Assembly (NCBI GenBank): GCA_030066665.1
Contig: JASJBD010000011.1
Coordinates: 1-63,930 of the forward strand
DNA: 63,930 nucleotides
DNA from: Gammaproteobacteria bacterium
GTDB taxonomy: Bacteria; Pseudomonadota; Gammaproteobacteria; Steroidobacterales; GCA-2729495
Direction of reading: 5' to 3'
Under the pieces are notes generated by a model that worked only from the letters and a program-made list of their open reading frames with translations, ran no database searches and was not told the DNA's origin. Shown here one piece after another: positions 36,413 through 44,933 of the stretch (positions are counted from its first letter, which is position 1; each line of letters begins with the position of its first letter). A program made the position numbers and the translations under genes.

Positions 36413-37270
36413 TCAGCGTTTGCGCTTGACCTCTCGAGACACGGATTCAGAGGCCCGCAGCTCGCGCAAGTCGGCCCGCAGCTCGCGAATCTCGCGGAGC
36501 ATCTCCAGCCGCTCATCGTGCGCCAGTTGTTCGGCGGCGGCGGCCGCCTCGCGGTCCTGAACATGCGCCGACTGCATCGAGTTGACAATCAAGGCAATGA
36601 AAAGATTGAGCACGGCGAAGCTTGTGACGATGACAAAGGGCACGAAAAATGCCCAAGCCAGCGGATAAACCTCCATCACCGGGCGCACGATACTCATTGA
36701 CCAGCTTTCCAGGGTCATGATCTGGAATAGCGTGTACATGGACTCCCCGATGCTGCCGAACCATTGCGGGAAGTCGCCACCGAACAGCTTGGTTGCCATT
36801 ACCGCGGCCACGTAGAACACGAGCAACAGCACCGCGACGATCGCCGCCATCCCTGGCAGCGCGGAAAACAGTGCGCCCACGACCGTGCGCATTTGCGGCA
36901 CCAGGGAAATCAGGCGCAGGACTCGCAAGATACGCAGAGCTCGCAACACCGAGAGCGGGCCGCCGGCAGGCAACCAGGCGATGGATACCACAACCAGATC
37001 AAACACGTTCCAGCCGCGGCGGAAAAAATCAGCGCGGTACACGTACAGCTTCAGGGCCAACTCGACGGTGAACAACATCAGAGCCGCACGATCGATTACC
37101 TGCAGCAACGGACCCGCGGCCGCCATGACGGTAGACGAGGTCTCCAGACCCAGCGTTACCGCATTGACGACGATCACGACCAGGATACTGGCGTTGAAGG
37201 CATTAGACTCGACAAATGCCCGGAGCGAGTGGTCGATTCGGAGACTAGTGGCTGGTGAATTGGCGTGCAT
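36413..37270 (-). CDS. NavBac-type voltage-gated sodium channel
   Basis: 285 residues, the typical size of NaChBac-type channels. Six membrane segments can be placed. S4 has arginines at 110, 113, 116 and 119 (every third residue, LRALRILRVLRL). The pore contains FQIMTLESWS with filter residues Thr186-Leu187-Glu188-Ser189-Trp190, the sodium-selective signature of bacterial Nav channels. S6 ends near Asn230 and is followed by a C-terminal coiled coil (about 240-280) that tetramerises the channel. ATG 37270 is chosen since it lies just before S1; the longer frame encodes nothing recognisable. It lies 140 bases downstream of the Mrp-type operon on the same strand. Confidence 0.9.
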   Translation of the reverse strand: MHANSPATSLRIDHSLRAFVESNAFNASILVVIVVNAVTLGLETSSTVMAAAGPLLQVIDRAALMLFTVELALKLYVYRADFFRRGWNVFDLVVVSIAWLPAGGPLSVLRALRILRVLRLISLVPQMRTVVGALFSALPGMAAIVAVLLLVFYVAAVMATKLFGGDFPQWFGSIGESMYTLFQIMTLESWSMSIVRPVMEVYPLAWAFFVPFVIVTSFAVLNLFIALIVNSMQSAHVQDREAAAAAEQLAHDERLEMLREIRELRADLRELRASESVSREVKRKR

Positions 37271-37410
37271 TGTATTCAGGGAACGGCTGCTTGCTGCAGT
37301 GACTCCGGCTAGGCTAAGCGAGTCGCCGGATTCGAAAAAGCTGTTCCTGACGATAGGAAGCTTCGAGAAACCCGAAGCACGCGGGCAGCCGACGCCGTCG
37401 GGGCCCCGAC

Positions 37411-39093
37411 TCAGCGGTAGTAGATCAGCACGTAAGTCGACAACAGGATTGCGATCCACAGCGCAGTCGTGCCGATTGGCCAGGAGCGCGCAAAGACGCC
37501 GTCTCTCCCCCAGTGTCGACCGGTCCATTGCTGAAGCGCAGCCAAGCGATCTCCAACCGCGGACACGAGGACCTGACCGGCGGTTGAACCGCCCTGGAGA
37601 ATCCATGCGGCGACACGGAGAAACAGCACGCGCCAGAGCCAATCCGTATCGAGGGAAATGGTCAGCGTCCGCTGCATCCAGGGCAGCAGCAAGAAGAACG
37701 CGAGCCCGGAAAACAGTAACAACTGCAGATAGAAGAGGATTTTGGCCGGCTGATACGCGTCGAAATCAACCGGATACGGCAGCAACGCATAAAACGGCTG
37801 GGGAAAAACGCCCATCAGAATACACAGCGTAGCGAACAGCAGCATTGCTGCTGTCATGTTCCACGGCGCGTCTTTCGGCCTTAAACCGGAATCCTTCTGA
37901 AAGAATACGAACCAGGGAAATTTGATGCCGGCGTGCAGGAACACGCCGGCGGACGCGGCGGTGAGCAGGAAATAGACCAGCGCCAGGCTCTCGCCAATAG
38001 CCGCCTCGGAAATCAGAGTCTTGGTCGTGAAACCGGACGTCAGCGGAAAGCTGGAAATGGCCAACGCGCCGATGATGCCGCAGACCGTGGTGATGGGCAT
38101 GGTGCGGAACAACCCACCCAGATCGGAGCATTTACTCAAGCCGGTGCGGTAGATAACTACGCCGGCGCTCATAAAGAGCAAGGCTTTGTAAATGATATGT
38201 GCAAAGGCGTGCGCCGCCGCTCCATTCAGCGCGGTCTGGGTGCCGATCCCGACGGCACAGACCATGAAGCCGACCTGGTTGACAATGGAGTACGCCAGAA
38301 TGCGGCGCGCATCGTTCTCGAGCAACGCATAGATGATGCCGTAGAAGATCATGTACAGACCCACGCCAACCAGTACGGGCTCGCCCGGGAACAGCAGGAT
38401 CAGCGCCAGCACGGCGGTTTTGGTGGTAAAGGCCGACAGGAACACTGAACCGGTGGGACTGGACTCCGGATAGGCATCGGCCAGCCAGGCCGATATTGGC
38501 GGCGCGGCGGCGTTGATCAGGATGCCGATCAGGATCATCCAGGTGTCGAAATTCGTGGCCAGCATCGGTTGCAGTTGTATCGAACCGGTGTGTATCACCA
38601 CGCCTTCGATACCAACCTTCAGAATTACGCCGCCGAGCAGGTGCATGATGGCGTAGCGGATGCCGGCCGCGCGGGAGCGTTCCGTCCCGCCGCACCACAC
38701 GATCACGGTGGAGAAAATCGCCATCAGTTCCCAGAACAGGAACAGCGTGATCAAATCGCCGGCGAAACACACGCCAACCGCACCGGCGGCGTACGCCAGT
38801 GCCGCGGCTAGCTCGTAGCTGCGCGCCTGGCGAAACGCATACAGGCCGCCTACAAACGACATGATCGCGAATATTGTCGCGAACAGGCGGCGTACCGCGC
38901 TGGCTTCAATCAGCTCGATCTCGTACTTCAGAAACGGAGCCGTCAGCGACACGCCGTCGGGCAGTTGCCAGATGGCCCACAGCGTCACCAACGGCGCGCC
39001 CAGCACAACCGCAGTACGCAACCAGCCGCGCGTCAGCGGCACGAGCACTGCGCCGGCGAGCAGGATCAGCCCGGGTGGCAGCCAGTCAATCAT
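37411..39093 (-). CDS. Mrp-type Na+/H+ antiporter, third NuoL/M/N-like subunit
   Basis: 560 residues, about 14-16 membrane segments. The TM5 glutamate is present (FLFWELMAIF, Glu122), and an STxK-like segment FTTKTAVLA retains a later lysine. The TM7 lysine that is conserved in most antiporter-type subunits appears to be Asn194 in GILINAAAPPISAWLADA, and the following His is Ser. A C-terminal extension contains two further helices. The ATGA-type overlap with the 90-residue gene shows tight coupling. It resembles MrpD-like subunits seen as an extra copy in Mrp-type operons of halophilic proteobacteria. It may therefore not pump protons by the standard route. Confidence 0.83.
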   Translation of the reverse strand: MIDWLPPGLILLAGAVLVPLTRGWLRTAVVLGAPLVTLWAIWQLPDGVSLTAPFLKYEIELIEASAVRRLFATIFAIMSFVGGLYAFRQARSYELAAALAYAAGAVGVCFAGDLITLFLFWELMAIFSTVIVWCGGTERSRAAGIRYAIMHLLGGVILKVGIEGVVIHTGSIQLQPMLATNFDTWMILIGILINAAAPPISAWLADAYPESSPTGSVFLSAFTTKTAVLALILLFPGEPVLVGVGLYMIFYGIIYALLENDARRILAYSIVNQVGFMVCAVGIGTQTALNGAAAHAFAHIIYKALLFMSAGVVIYRTGLSKCSDLGGLFRTMPITTVCGIIGALAISSFPLTSGFTTKTLISEAAIGESLALVYFLLTAASAGVFLHAGIKFPWFVFFQKDSGLRPKDAPWNMTAAMLLFATLCILMGVFPQPFYALLPYPVDFDAYQPAKILFYLQLLLFSGLAFFLLLPWMQRTLTISLDTDWLWRVLFLRVAAWILQGGSTAGQVLVSAVGDRLAALQQWTGRHWGRDGVFARSWPIGTTALWIAILLSTYVLIYYR

Positions 39094-39358
39094 CGTAGTA
39101 CCGCTCGTCGCGCTTCACGACCACCCCGAGCAGCTTCGCGATGACGACCATCGCAACGCAGGATCCAAAACCGAATAACGCCGCGAAGCCGAACCAGTCG
39201 TCGGCCCCGAAATAGCCCTTTATCGGCACCAGCGCCTGCGCCAGGACGGTCAGCGCCAGGACGATGCCGAGACCGATCCAGAGCTTACGAATCGTGGCCG
39301 GCCGGACCAGCCAGTGATCGTTGTCGTGCCGATCAGGCGGTGTTGGTGTCTGGTTCAC
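39086..39358 (-). CDS. Small two-helix membrane protein of the Mrp operon
   Basis: 90 residues from GTG 39358, which overlaps the upstream subunit stop codon (GTGA). A polar N-terminus (VNQTPTPPDRHDNDHW) precedes two hydrophobic segments (IRKLWIGLGIVLALTVLAQAL; FGFAALFGFGSCVAMVVIAKLL) and a charged end KRDERYYDD. The last bases overlap the next subunit by eight. I do not recognise a named family; the position between two antiporter-type subunits implies a structural accessory subunit. Confidence 0.78.
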   Translation of the reverse strand: MNQTPTPPDRHDNDHWLVRPATIRKLWIGLGIVLALTVLAQALVPIKGYFGADDWFGFAALFGFGSCVAMVVIAKLLGVVVKRDERYYDD

Positions 39359-40821
39359 GGTTGCGGCCTCACGAGCTGCAATTCCAGGTCGAGCACCGGT
39401 TGGTTGCCGACGAAAAACGCCAGCGTCAGGAACGCGGTGATGGTCAGCGCCAGGACCGCCGGCCACGGCGCCTCACCATGGTTGGACGGGGGCGCGACGT
39501 TTTCTTCCCGAAACCAGGCGCGGAACACGATCGGCAGGAAGTACGCCGCGTTCAAAGCGGTGCTCAAGATAATCGTGAAGATCGCGACGAAGTTGTCGGA
39601 CTGGAAGGCGCCCGCAAGGATGAACCATTTGGAAACAAAGCCGGCGGTCGGCGGCACACCGACCATGCTCAACGCGCCAATTGTGAATGCGGCCATCGTC
39701 CAGGGCATGCGCCGCCCGATCCCCCGTAACTGGTCAATTTCAGTCTTCTTGCACGCGGTGTAAATCGCGCCGGCAGCGAAAAACAGCGTGATCTTGCCAA
39801 ACGCGTGCGCCACGATATGCACGGCCGCACCAACCTCCGCCAGCGGTTTCAGAATCGCAGCAGCAAGCACGACGTAAGAAAGCTGACCGATGGTCGAATA
39901 CGCCAGCAGCCGCTTCAGATTGGTCTGGCGTAGCGCCACGATGCTCGCGGCCAGCACCGTAAAAGCCGCCGCGTAGATCAGCCAGCCGGCGCTCGGCTCG
40001 GCGAACAGGTAATCGATGCCGAAAACATAAATGATCAATTTGGTGATCGTGAACACCCCGGCCTTCACCACGGCGACGGCGTGCAGCAACGCACTAACCG
40101 GCGTGGGCGCCACCATCGCCGCGGGCAACCAGCGATGCACCGGCATGACCGCTGCTTTACCGACGCCGAACACACACAGGAATAGCAACAAACCGAGCGC
40201 CGGCCCATCGATGTGCCCGGCCAGGATGCCGCCGGAGGTAAATTGCAGCGTGCCGGTCGCGTTGTATATCCACAGGATCGCCGGCAGCAGCAAACCAATG
40301 GATGTCGCCAGCAGAATGCCGATATACACGCGCGCCTGGCGGACCGTGGCCGCGTCGCCTTTGTGGGCCACCAGCGGGTAGGTCGACAGGGTCAATACTT
40401 CATAGAACAGGAACAGCGTTAGCAGATTGCCCGCAAACGCAATGCCCATCGCCGCCGACAGCGCGATCGCGAAACATACATAGAAGCGGGTTTGGTGCTT
40501 TTCCTGATTGCCGCGCATATACCCGATCGAATAGACCGAGTTGACGATCCACAACAGGGAGGCCAGCGCGGCAAACAGCATACCGAGTGGCTCGACCTCG
40601 AATGCAATCGGCAGATCAGCGAGCGGGCGAAACAATTCGGCGGTTGGTCGCCCGCCGGCCAGCACCGCCGGCAGCAGCGACCACACGATCAGCGTGAGGG
40701 CACCAGCCGTCGCCAAGGTGACCGTTTCGCGCAGGTTGGGCCTTGTACCGGTCGCGGCGATCCCGATTGCGCCAAGCAGCGGCAGCAGAACGGCCGCCAG
40801 TATCTGCCAGTTGCCGGTCAC
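39355..40821 (-). CDS. Mrp-type Na+/H+ antiporter, second MrpD/NuoM-like subunit
   Basis: 488 residues, about 14 membrane segments. The TM5 glutamate is in FLFYEVLTLSTYPLV, the TM7 lysine in GVGKAAVMPVHRWLPAAM, and the HAVAVVKAGVF and SKWFILAGAF blocks contain the other lysine and helix-break features of proton-pumping subunits. It would translocate H+ (or Na+) across the inner membrane in the antiporter complex. Start ATG overlaps the stop of the upstream subunit by four bases. Membership in the NuoL/M/N/Mrp superfamily is certain; assignment to MrpD rather than MrpA is by length. Confidence 0.86.
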   Translation of the reverse strand: MTGNWQILAAVLLPLLGAIGIAATGTRPNLRETVTLATAGALTLIVWSLLPAVLAGGRPTAELFRPLADLPIAFEVEPLGMLFAALASLLWIVNSVYSIGYMRGNQEKHQTRFYVCFAIALSAAMGIAFAGNLLTLFLFYEVLTLSTYPLVAHKGDAATVRQARVYIGILLATSIGLLLPAILWIYNATGTLQFTSGGILAGHIDGPALGLLLFLCVFGVGKAAVMPVHRWLPAAMVAPTPVSALLHAVAVVKAGVFTITKLIIYVFGIDYLFAEPSAGWLIYAAAFTVLAASIVALRQTNLKRLLAYSTIGQLSYVVLAAAILKPLAEVGAAVHIVAHAFGKITLFFAAGAIYTACKKTEIDQLRGIGRRMPWTMAAFTIGALSMVGVPPTAGFVSKWFILAGAFQSDNFVAIFTIILSTALNAAYFLPIVFRAWFREENVAPPSNHGEAPWPAVLALTITAFLTLAFFVGNQPVLDLELQLVRPQP

Positions 40822-42308
40822 AGCAAATGCCCCAGCAGTGAGCGCGCCGCCGCGCTGGCCAGGTCAACGGGCAAGGCCGGCACCAGGCCGAAATACACGT
40901 TGGCGATCACGATGAACCAGGTTGGCAACAACAGCGACAACGGCGCCTCGGAGACGGGCGGCGACTGCGCGTCCCGACTGCCGAAGTACGCGACTTCGAC
41001 GATGCGCCAGATATAGACCACCGCCAGTAGCGAACTGACGACGATCACGACAATGGTCAGTACACCGGTGAGCCCTTGTTCGAGCGCCGCGCTGATCAGG
41101 TACCACTTGCTGATAAAGCCGGCAGTGCCGGGAATGCCGATCAGACTCAGACCACCGGCCACAAAGGCCGCCAGCGTCCAGGGCATCTGCCGGGCCAGTC
41201 CCGCCAGATCGTCGACCCACAGACGGGACAGCCGCACGCCGATGCAGGCAACCGCAAGAAACAGTGCGCCCTTGGCAAGCGCATGGTTGAACATATGCAC
41301 GATACCGGCCGTGAGCCCCAGCAGACTGACACAGCTCGCGCCGAGCAGTATGTAACCGATCTGGGCAATCGATGAATACGCCAGTAGCCGTTTCAGGTTG
41401 CGCTCGAACACCGCCGCGAGCGAGCCGACCAGGATCGCCAGCAACGCCAGCGGGAGCAGGAACCCCGCGAACTGCACGTCGTGCCTTTCGAGGTTGCCCT
41501 GGAACACGAAGAAATCGAACCGCAGCAGGACGTAGAGCGATACCTTCGTCGAGCAGGCCGCCAGGAAAACCGTGACGGCGTGTGGTGCAAACGTATACGC
41601 GTTCGGCAGCCAGGCGTGCAGCGGGAACACCGCGGCTTTCAACGCGAGGCCGATAGTGATGAAGCCCGCAGCAACGAGAATCGGCTTGAGGTCGGCAACT
41701 TCGGCAATGCGCGCTTCCATATCGGCAAGATTCAGGGTGCCCGTCATCATGTAGACCAGGCCGATGCCGATGAGATAGAAGGTCGCGCCGACGGTCCCCA
41801 TGATCAGATATTTGAAGACCGCGGTGAGCGCGCGACGGTCCGGCCCGCCGGCCACCAGCATGTAGGCAGCCAGCGACGAGATTTCCATGAAGACAAAGAT
41901 GTTGAAGGCGTCGCCGGTCATCACAATGCCGGACAGACCGGCCAACGCCAGTAACCAGCCGGCGTAGAACAGCGGTTGCCGGGCCGATTCGATTTGCTGG
42001 TCCAGCGAAGCTTTGCCAGCCAGCAATGCAATGGTTGACGCACCGGTGACGATCAGCAGCAACAGCGCCCCGAATTCGTCGATCGCCAGCGCAATGCCGT
42101 ACGGTGCCGGCCAGCCGCCCATCGCATAGTCCAGCGTACCGGTCCCGAGCACGGCCTGCGTGAGCAGTACCGCAATGCCGAACGCGGTCGCACTGGCGAC
42201 CGTCGTTGCCAGCCAGGAAAGCTGCGGCAGCCGCAGGAAAGCGACCAGCGGCGCGGTCAGCATCGGCAAGACAACCTGTAGTGCCGGCAGTTGCGCGGTT
42301 AGAGTCAC
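40818..42308 (-). CDS. mrpD: Mrp-type Na+/H+ antiporter subunit D
   Basis: 496 residues. FVFMEISSLAAYMLVAGG carries the TM5 glutamate and LALKAAVFPLHAWLPNAYTFAP the TM7 lysine and histidine; LAACSTKVSLYVLLRF and SKWYLISAAL follow in the MrpD order. MrpD is an essential ion-translocating subunit of the multi-subunit Na+/H+ antiporter. It overlaps mrpC (four bases) and the next antiporter-type subunit (four bases), the signature of translational coupling in this operon. Confidence 0.88.
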   Translation of the reverse strand: MTLTAQLPALQVVLPMLTAPLVAFLRLPQLSWLATTVASATAFGIAVLLTQAVLGTGTLDYAMGGWPAPYGIALAIDEFGALLLLIVTGASTIALLAGKASLDQQIESARQPLFYAGWLLALAGLSGIVMTGDAFNIFVFMEISSLAAYMLVAGGPDRRALTAVFKYLIMGTVGATFYLIGIGLVYMMTGTLNLADMEARIAEVADLKPILVAAGFITIGLALKAAVFPLHAWLPNAYTFAPHAVTVFLAACSTKVSLYVLLRFDFFVFQGNLERHDVQFAGFLLPLALLAILVGSLAAVFERNLKRLLAYSSIAQIGYILLGASCVSLLGLTAGIVHMFNHALAKGALFLAVACIGVRLSRLWVDDLAGLARQMPWTLAAFVAGGLSLIGIPGTAGFISKWYLISAALEQGLTGVLTIVVIVVSSLLAVVYIWRIVEVAYFGSRDAQSPPVSEAPLSLLLPTWFIVIANVYFGLVPALPVDLASAAARSLLGHLL

Positions 42309-42664
42309 GCCTCGCTGTCCATCGCAGCCGCTTCGTGTTCCTCGATCGTGCCGTAGGCTTCCTTGATGCGAACGACAATGGCCAAACCGAGTGCCATGGT
42401 GGAGATCCCGACCACGATCGCGGTCAAGATCAGCACCTGCGGCAGAGGATTGGAGTAGATCTGATCGGGCACGCCGGCCTGAATAATGGGCGCCGTGCCA
42501 CCTTCCACTTTATCCATGGAGATGTAGAGCAAGAACACCGCCGCCTGAAAGATCGACAGCCCGATGAGTTTCTTGATGAGATTGCTCTTTGCGATCACGG
42601 CATAGAAGCCGATCATGAGCAGCACAACGAACACCCAGTAATTGTAGAGCCCCAGTAATTGCAT
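42305..42664 (-). CDS. mrpC: Mrp-type Na+/H+ antiporter subunit C (NuoK-like)
   Basis: 119 residues, three hydrophobic segments, with KKLIGLSIFQAAVFLLYISM and DPLPQVLILTAIVVGI-like blocks (here SNPLPQVLILTAIVVGIST) that define MrpC/NuoK proteins. It forms part of the membrane core of the antiporter complex. Translation overlaps mrpD by four bases, and the MrpB-type fusion gene lies 11 bases upstream. Confidence 0.9.
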   Translation of the reverse strand: MQLLGLYNYWVFVVLLMIGFYAVIAKSNLIKKLIGLSIFQAAVFLLYISMDKVEGGTAPIIQAGVPDQIYSNPLPQVLILTAIVVGISTMALGLAIVVRIKEAYGTIEEHEAAAMDSEA

Positions 42665-42675
42665 ACGTTGCTCGT

Positions 42676-43662
42676 TCAGGCGGTGGCACGCGCGGCGAAG
42701 GCGTGAAAGATACTCAGCAGCACGCCGGTCACGGCCAGACCGACGCCGGCTTCAATCAAAATGATGCCGAGCTGCTGGCCGGCCACCGAATTCGTCGACA
42801 GTACGGAGTAGTCGAGGAAATTGCCGCCCATCAACATGCAAACCACTCCCACCAGCGTGTACAACAACGCGCCACCAATCACCATCACTTTCAGCGCGGA
42901 CTCCGGCAGCGCAGCGAGCGCCCGCGTCTCGCCTTCCAGCAGCGCATAAAGAATGACACCCGCGGCTATAATCGCGCCCGCCTGGAAGCCACCGCCAGGC
43001 CCGTACTCACCGTGGAACTGCACGTAGAGTCCAAACAGGATGATAAAAGGAATCAGCAGCTTGCCCACGACGCGCGGAATCAGGTGATGCTTGAGACCAC
43101 CGGTGCTGAGCTCATCCGGCGGCCGGCTGAAGAGCTCACCGGGCCGACCGCTACCAAGCAGAAACAACACCGCGATCCCGGCGGTGAACACCACGAAAAC
43201 CTCGCCAAGCGTGTCATAGCCACGATAACTGCCAAGCACCGCGGTAACCACATTGGGAATATCGATCAGCCGGGGCGTTTCCGACAGGTACCAGGGTGCA
43301 ACATGCTGATGCACCGGCGCGTTGGGATCGCCGAGTGCCGGCTTGTCGAAGGTCGCGTACACCACCGTCGCGGCCATAATTACAACAACCACGAGCGGTA
43401 ACCAACGACTGTCGCCGCTTTCGCGTTCGCGCGCGGCGGTCAGCGCCAGGGCGCCGAGAAACAGAACTGTGGAAATGCCGGCTCCGACCGCGGCCTCCGT
43501 CAGAGCGACATCGGCCGCGTCGAGCACGAAAAAATTCGCCGCCATCAGCAAACTGAAGATACCGAGCAACATCACCGCGGCAAACAGGTCACGCGTTCGC
43601 ACGATCGCAACCGCAGTGATGACCAGCATGGTCAGCAGGAAGACGGCCAGCAGAATGGTCAT
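42676..43662 (-). CDS. mrpB: Fused DUF4040/MbhE-MrpB subunit of the Mrp antiporter
   Basis: 328 residues combining modules usually found in MrpA's C-terminus and MrpB. Residues 1-90 resemble the MbhD/DUF4040 module (ALTEAAVGAGISTVLFLGAL). Residues 95-185 resemble MbhE (DIPNVVTAVLGSYRGYDTLGE). Residues 190-328 are MnhB (HGEYGPGGGFQAGAIIAAGVIL). In classical Mrp operons the first two modules are part of MrpA; here the large MrpA is absent and these are joined to MrpB. It overlaps mrpG by four bases. The gene should contribute the ion path near the membrane centre. Confidence 0.85.
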   Translation of the reverse strand: MTILLAVFLLTMLVITAVAIVRTRDLFAAVMLLGIFSLLMAANFFVLDAADVALTEAAVGAGISTVLFLGALALTAARERESGDSRWLPLVVVVIMAATVVYATFDKPALGDPNAPVHQHVAPWYLSETPRLIDIPNVVTAVLGSYRGYDTLGEVFVVFTAGIAVLFLLGSGRPGELFSRPPDELSTGGLKHHLIPRVVGKLLIPFIILFGLYVQFHGEYGPGGGFQAGAIIAAGVILYALLEGETRALAALPESALKVMVIGGALLYTLVGVVCMLMGGNFLDYSVLSTNSVAGQQLGIILIEAGVGLAVTGVLLSIFHAFAARATA

Positions 43663-43979
43663 TTGCGATCGGCCTGCTCGCGCGTTTGATCCCGGTTGCG
43701 CGCCAGCAATGCCGCGTTGGCCAGCGCGTATGACGAGGTCGGACTGGTCAGCAACAGAAACAGGAGGATCGCGAGCAACTTCATGGTTGCCAGCGTCAGC
43801 CCGGCCTGCAGCATGATGCCCGTCAGGACCGCAATCGTGCCGAGCGACTCGGTGAGGCTGGCCGCGTGCATTCGCGTGAACAGCGTCGGCAGGCGTAACA
43901 CACCCAGCGCGCCGATGAACAACAGCAAACTGCCAATGCCAAACAGCACCCAGCTGCCAAGGTCGAGAAACAGACTCAT
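43659..43979 (-). CDS. mrpG: Mrp-type Na+/H+ antiporter subunit G
   Basis: 106 residues from ATG 43979, three hydrophobic segments. GSLLLFIGALGVLRLPTLFTRMHAASLTESLG is the MrpG/PhaG hallmark (about residues 16-47), as is LLLTSPTSSYALANAAL. The start overlaps the mrpF stop codon; upstream frame is the mrpF gene in another phase. Required for assembly of the antiporter complex. Confidence 0.9.
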   Translation of the reverse strand: MSLFLDLGSWVLFGIGSLLLFIGALGVLRLPTLFTRMHAASLTESLGTIAVLTGIMLQAGLTLATMKLLAILLFLLLTSPTSSYALANAALLARNRDQTREQADRK

Positions 43980-44266
43980 AGCGAATCCCGTTGTTGTGCC
44001 GCCCCGAGTTCGCGGCGTAAGGATCTGCTCTGGAAGAATTCGAGCACCGCCAGCACGCCGATGAAGTTGATCAGGGCATAGGCCAGTGCCAGGTCGAGGA
44101 AGTCCGGCCGCCCGAACAGGAAAGCCACCACCGAAACCAGCAGCACCGTTTTCGTGCCGAACATGTTTACCGCGAGGATCCGGTCGTAGATGCTCGGACC
44201 GCGGAGCGCACGAATGATGGCCAACGCCATCGTTACGAGGATCGCAATTGAAACCGTGATGAACAC
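43976..44266 (-). CDS. mrpF: Mrp-type Na+/H+ antiporter subunit F
   Basis: 96 residues with three hydrophobic helices. The IRALRGPSIYDRILAVNMFGTK block (about 18-39) is the MrpF/MnhF signature, and DLALAYALINFIGVLAVLEFF follows. It overlaps mrpG by four bases and starts two bases after the mrpE stop codon. A small membrane subunit of the antiporter. Confidence 0.9.
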   Translation of the reverse strand: MFITVSIAILVTMALAIIRALRGPSIYDRILAVNMFGTKTVLLVSVVAFLFGRPDFLDLALAYALINFIGVLAVLEFFQSRSLRRELGAAQQRDSL

Positions 44267-44268
44267 CG

Positions 44269-44742
44269 TCAGCCTCCCAGAACGTCACGTACCCGGCGGT
44301 TCATCTCACCCGCGCGCAAAGCAGCGGCCCCCGCATCGGTCAGGCAATGAACGGTGAGTTTGCCGTCGTATACATCCAGTGTGACCGAGCCTGGCGTCAA
44401 CGTGATGCTGTTGCCAAGAATTGCCTGCCCCGCATCGGTGCGTGTTTCCGCGTCGATTTCCACCACCTGCGGCTGGATGCGCAGCCGCGGATCGAGAATG
44501 ACGCGGGCGACCTCGATGTTCGACTTGACGATCTCCACGAACAGCCAGCCCCAGTAGCGCGGGATTCGCGGCAGAAGCCCCAGCGTTACAGCCCCGGTTT
44601 CAGTCAATTCCATGCGCCGGGCAAGCACGACCACCAGGCCGCAGGACAGGACACCGAGCACCAGCAACAGGGTCTTGTACAGGCCAGACCACAGCAGCCA
44701 GGCGAGCGCGAAAACGACGAACAAAACAATCGAACGGGTCAT
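44269..44742 (-). CDS. mrpE: Mrp-type Na+/H+ antiporter subunit E
   Basis: 157 residues from ATG 44742. Two N-terminal helices are followed by GWLFVEIVKSNIEVARVILDP and GNSITLTPGSVTLDV, the MrpE/MnhE signature. The frame extends to 44811, but the extension adds a segment not found in MrpE proteins. It is the promoter-proximal gene of the leftward operon mrpE-F-G-B-C-D-D-x-D. The promoter should lie in 44743-44933; I could not define it. Confidence 0.87.
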   Translation of the reverse strand: MTRSIVLFVVFALAWLLWSGLYKTLLLVLGVLSCGLVVVLARRMELTETGAVTLGLLPRIPRYWGWLFVEIVKSNIEVARVILDPRLRIQPQVVEIDAETRTDAGQAILGNSITLTPGSVTLDVYDGKLTVHCLTDAGAAALRAGEMNRRVRDVLGG

Positions 44743-44933
44743 CGGGATACTCGAATACAGCGTCGCACCAATCGCCATGGCCGCCAGTGCGGCGGCCGGG
44801 AGCCGCGACAAACCCGAAATCCTACTTTACTTTTCGCAGCACAGAAAAGCCGATCTGACCGAGGCTACGTTTCTGGGAAATCTGATGGTGGAAACAGGCA
44901 CCCCGACGAACGGCGGGGCGGGGCGCGCAGGCG

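Noticed and set aside
40864-42378. 504-codon minus-strand frame overlapping mrpD
   Set aside because: Shifted frame of mrpD; Arg/His/Cys-rich with no membrane segments.
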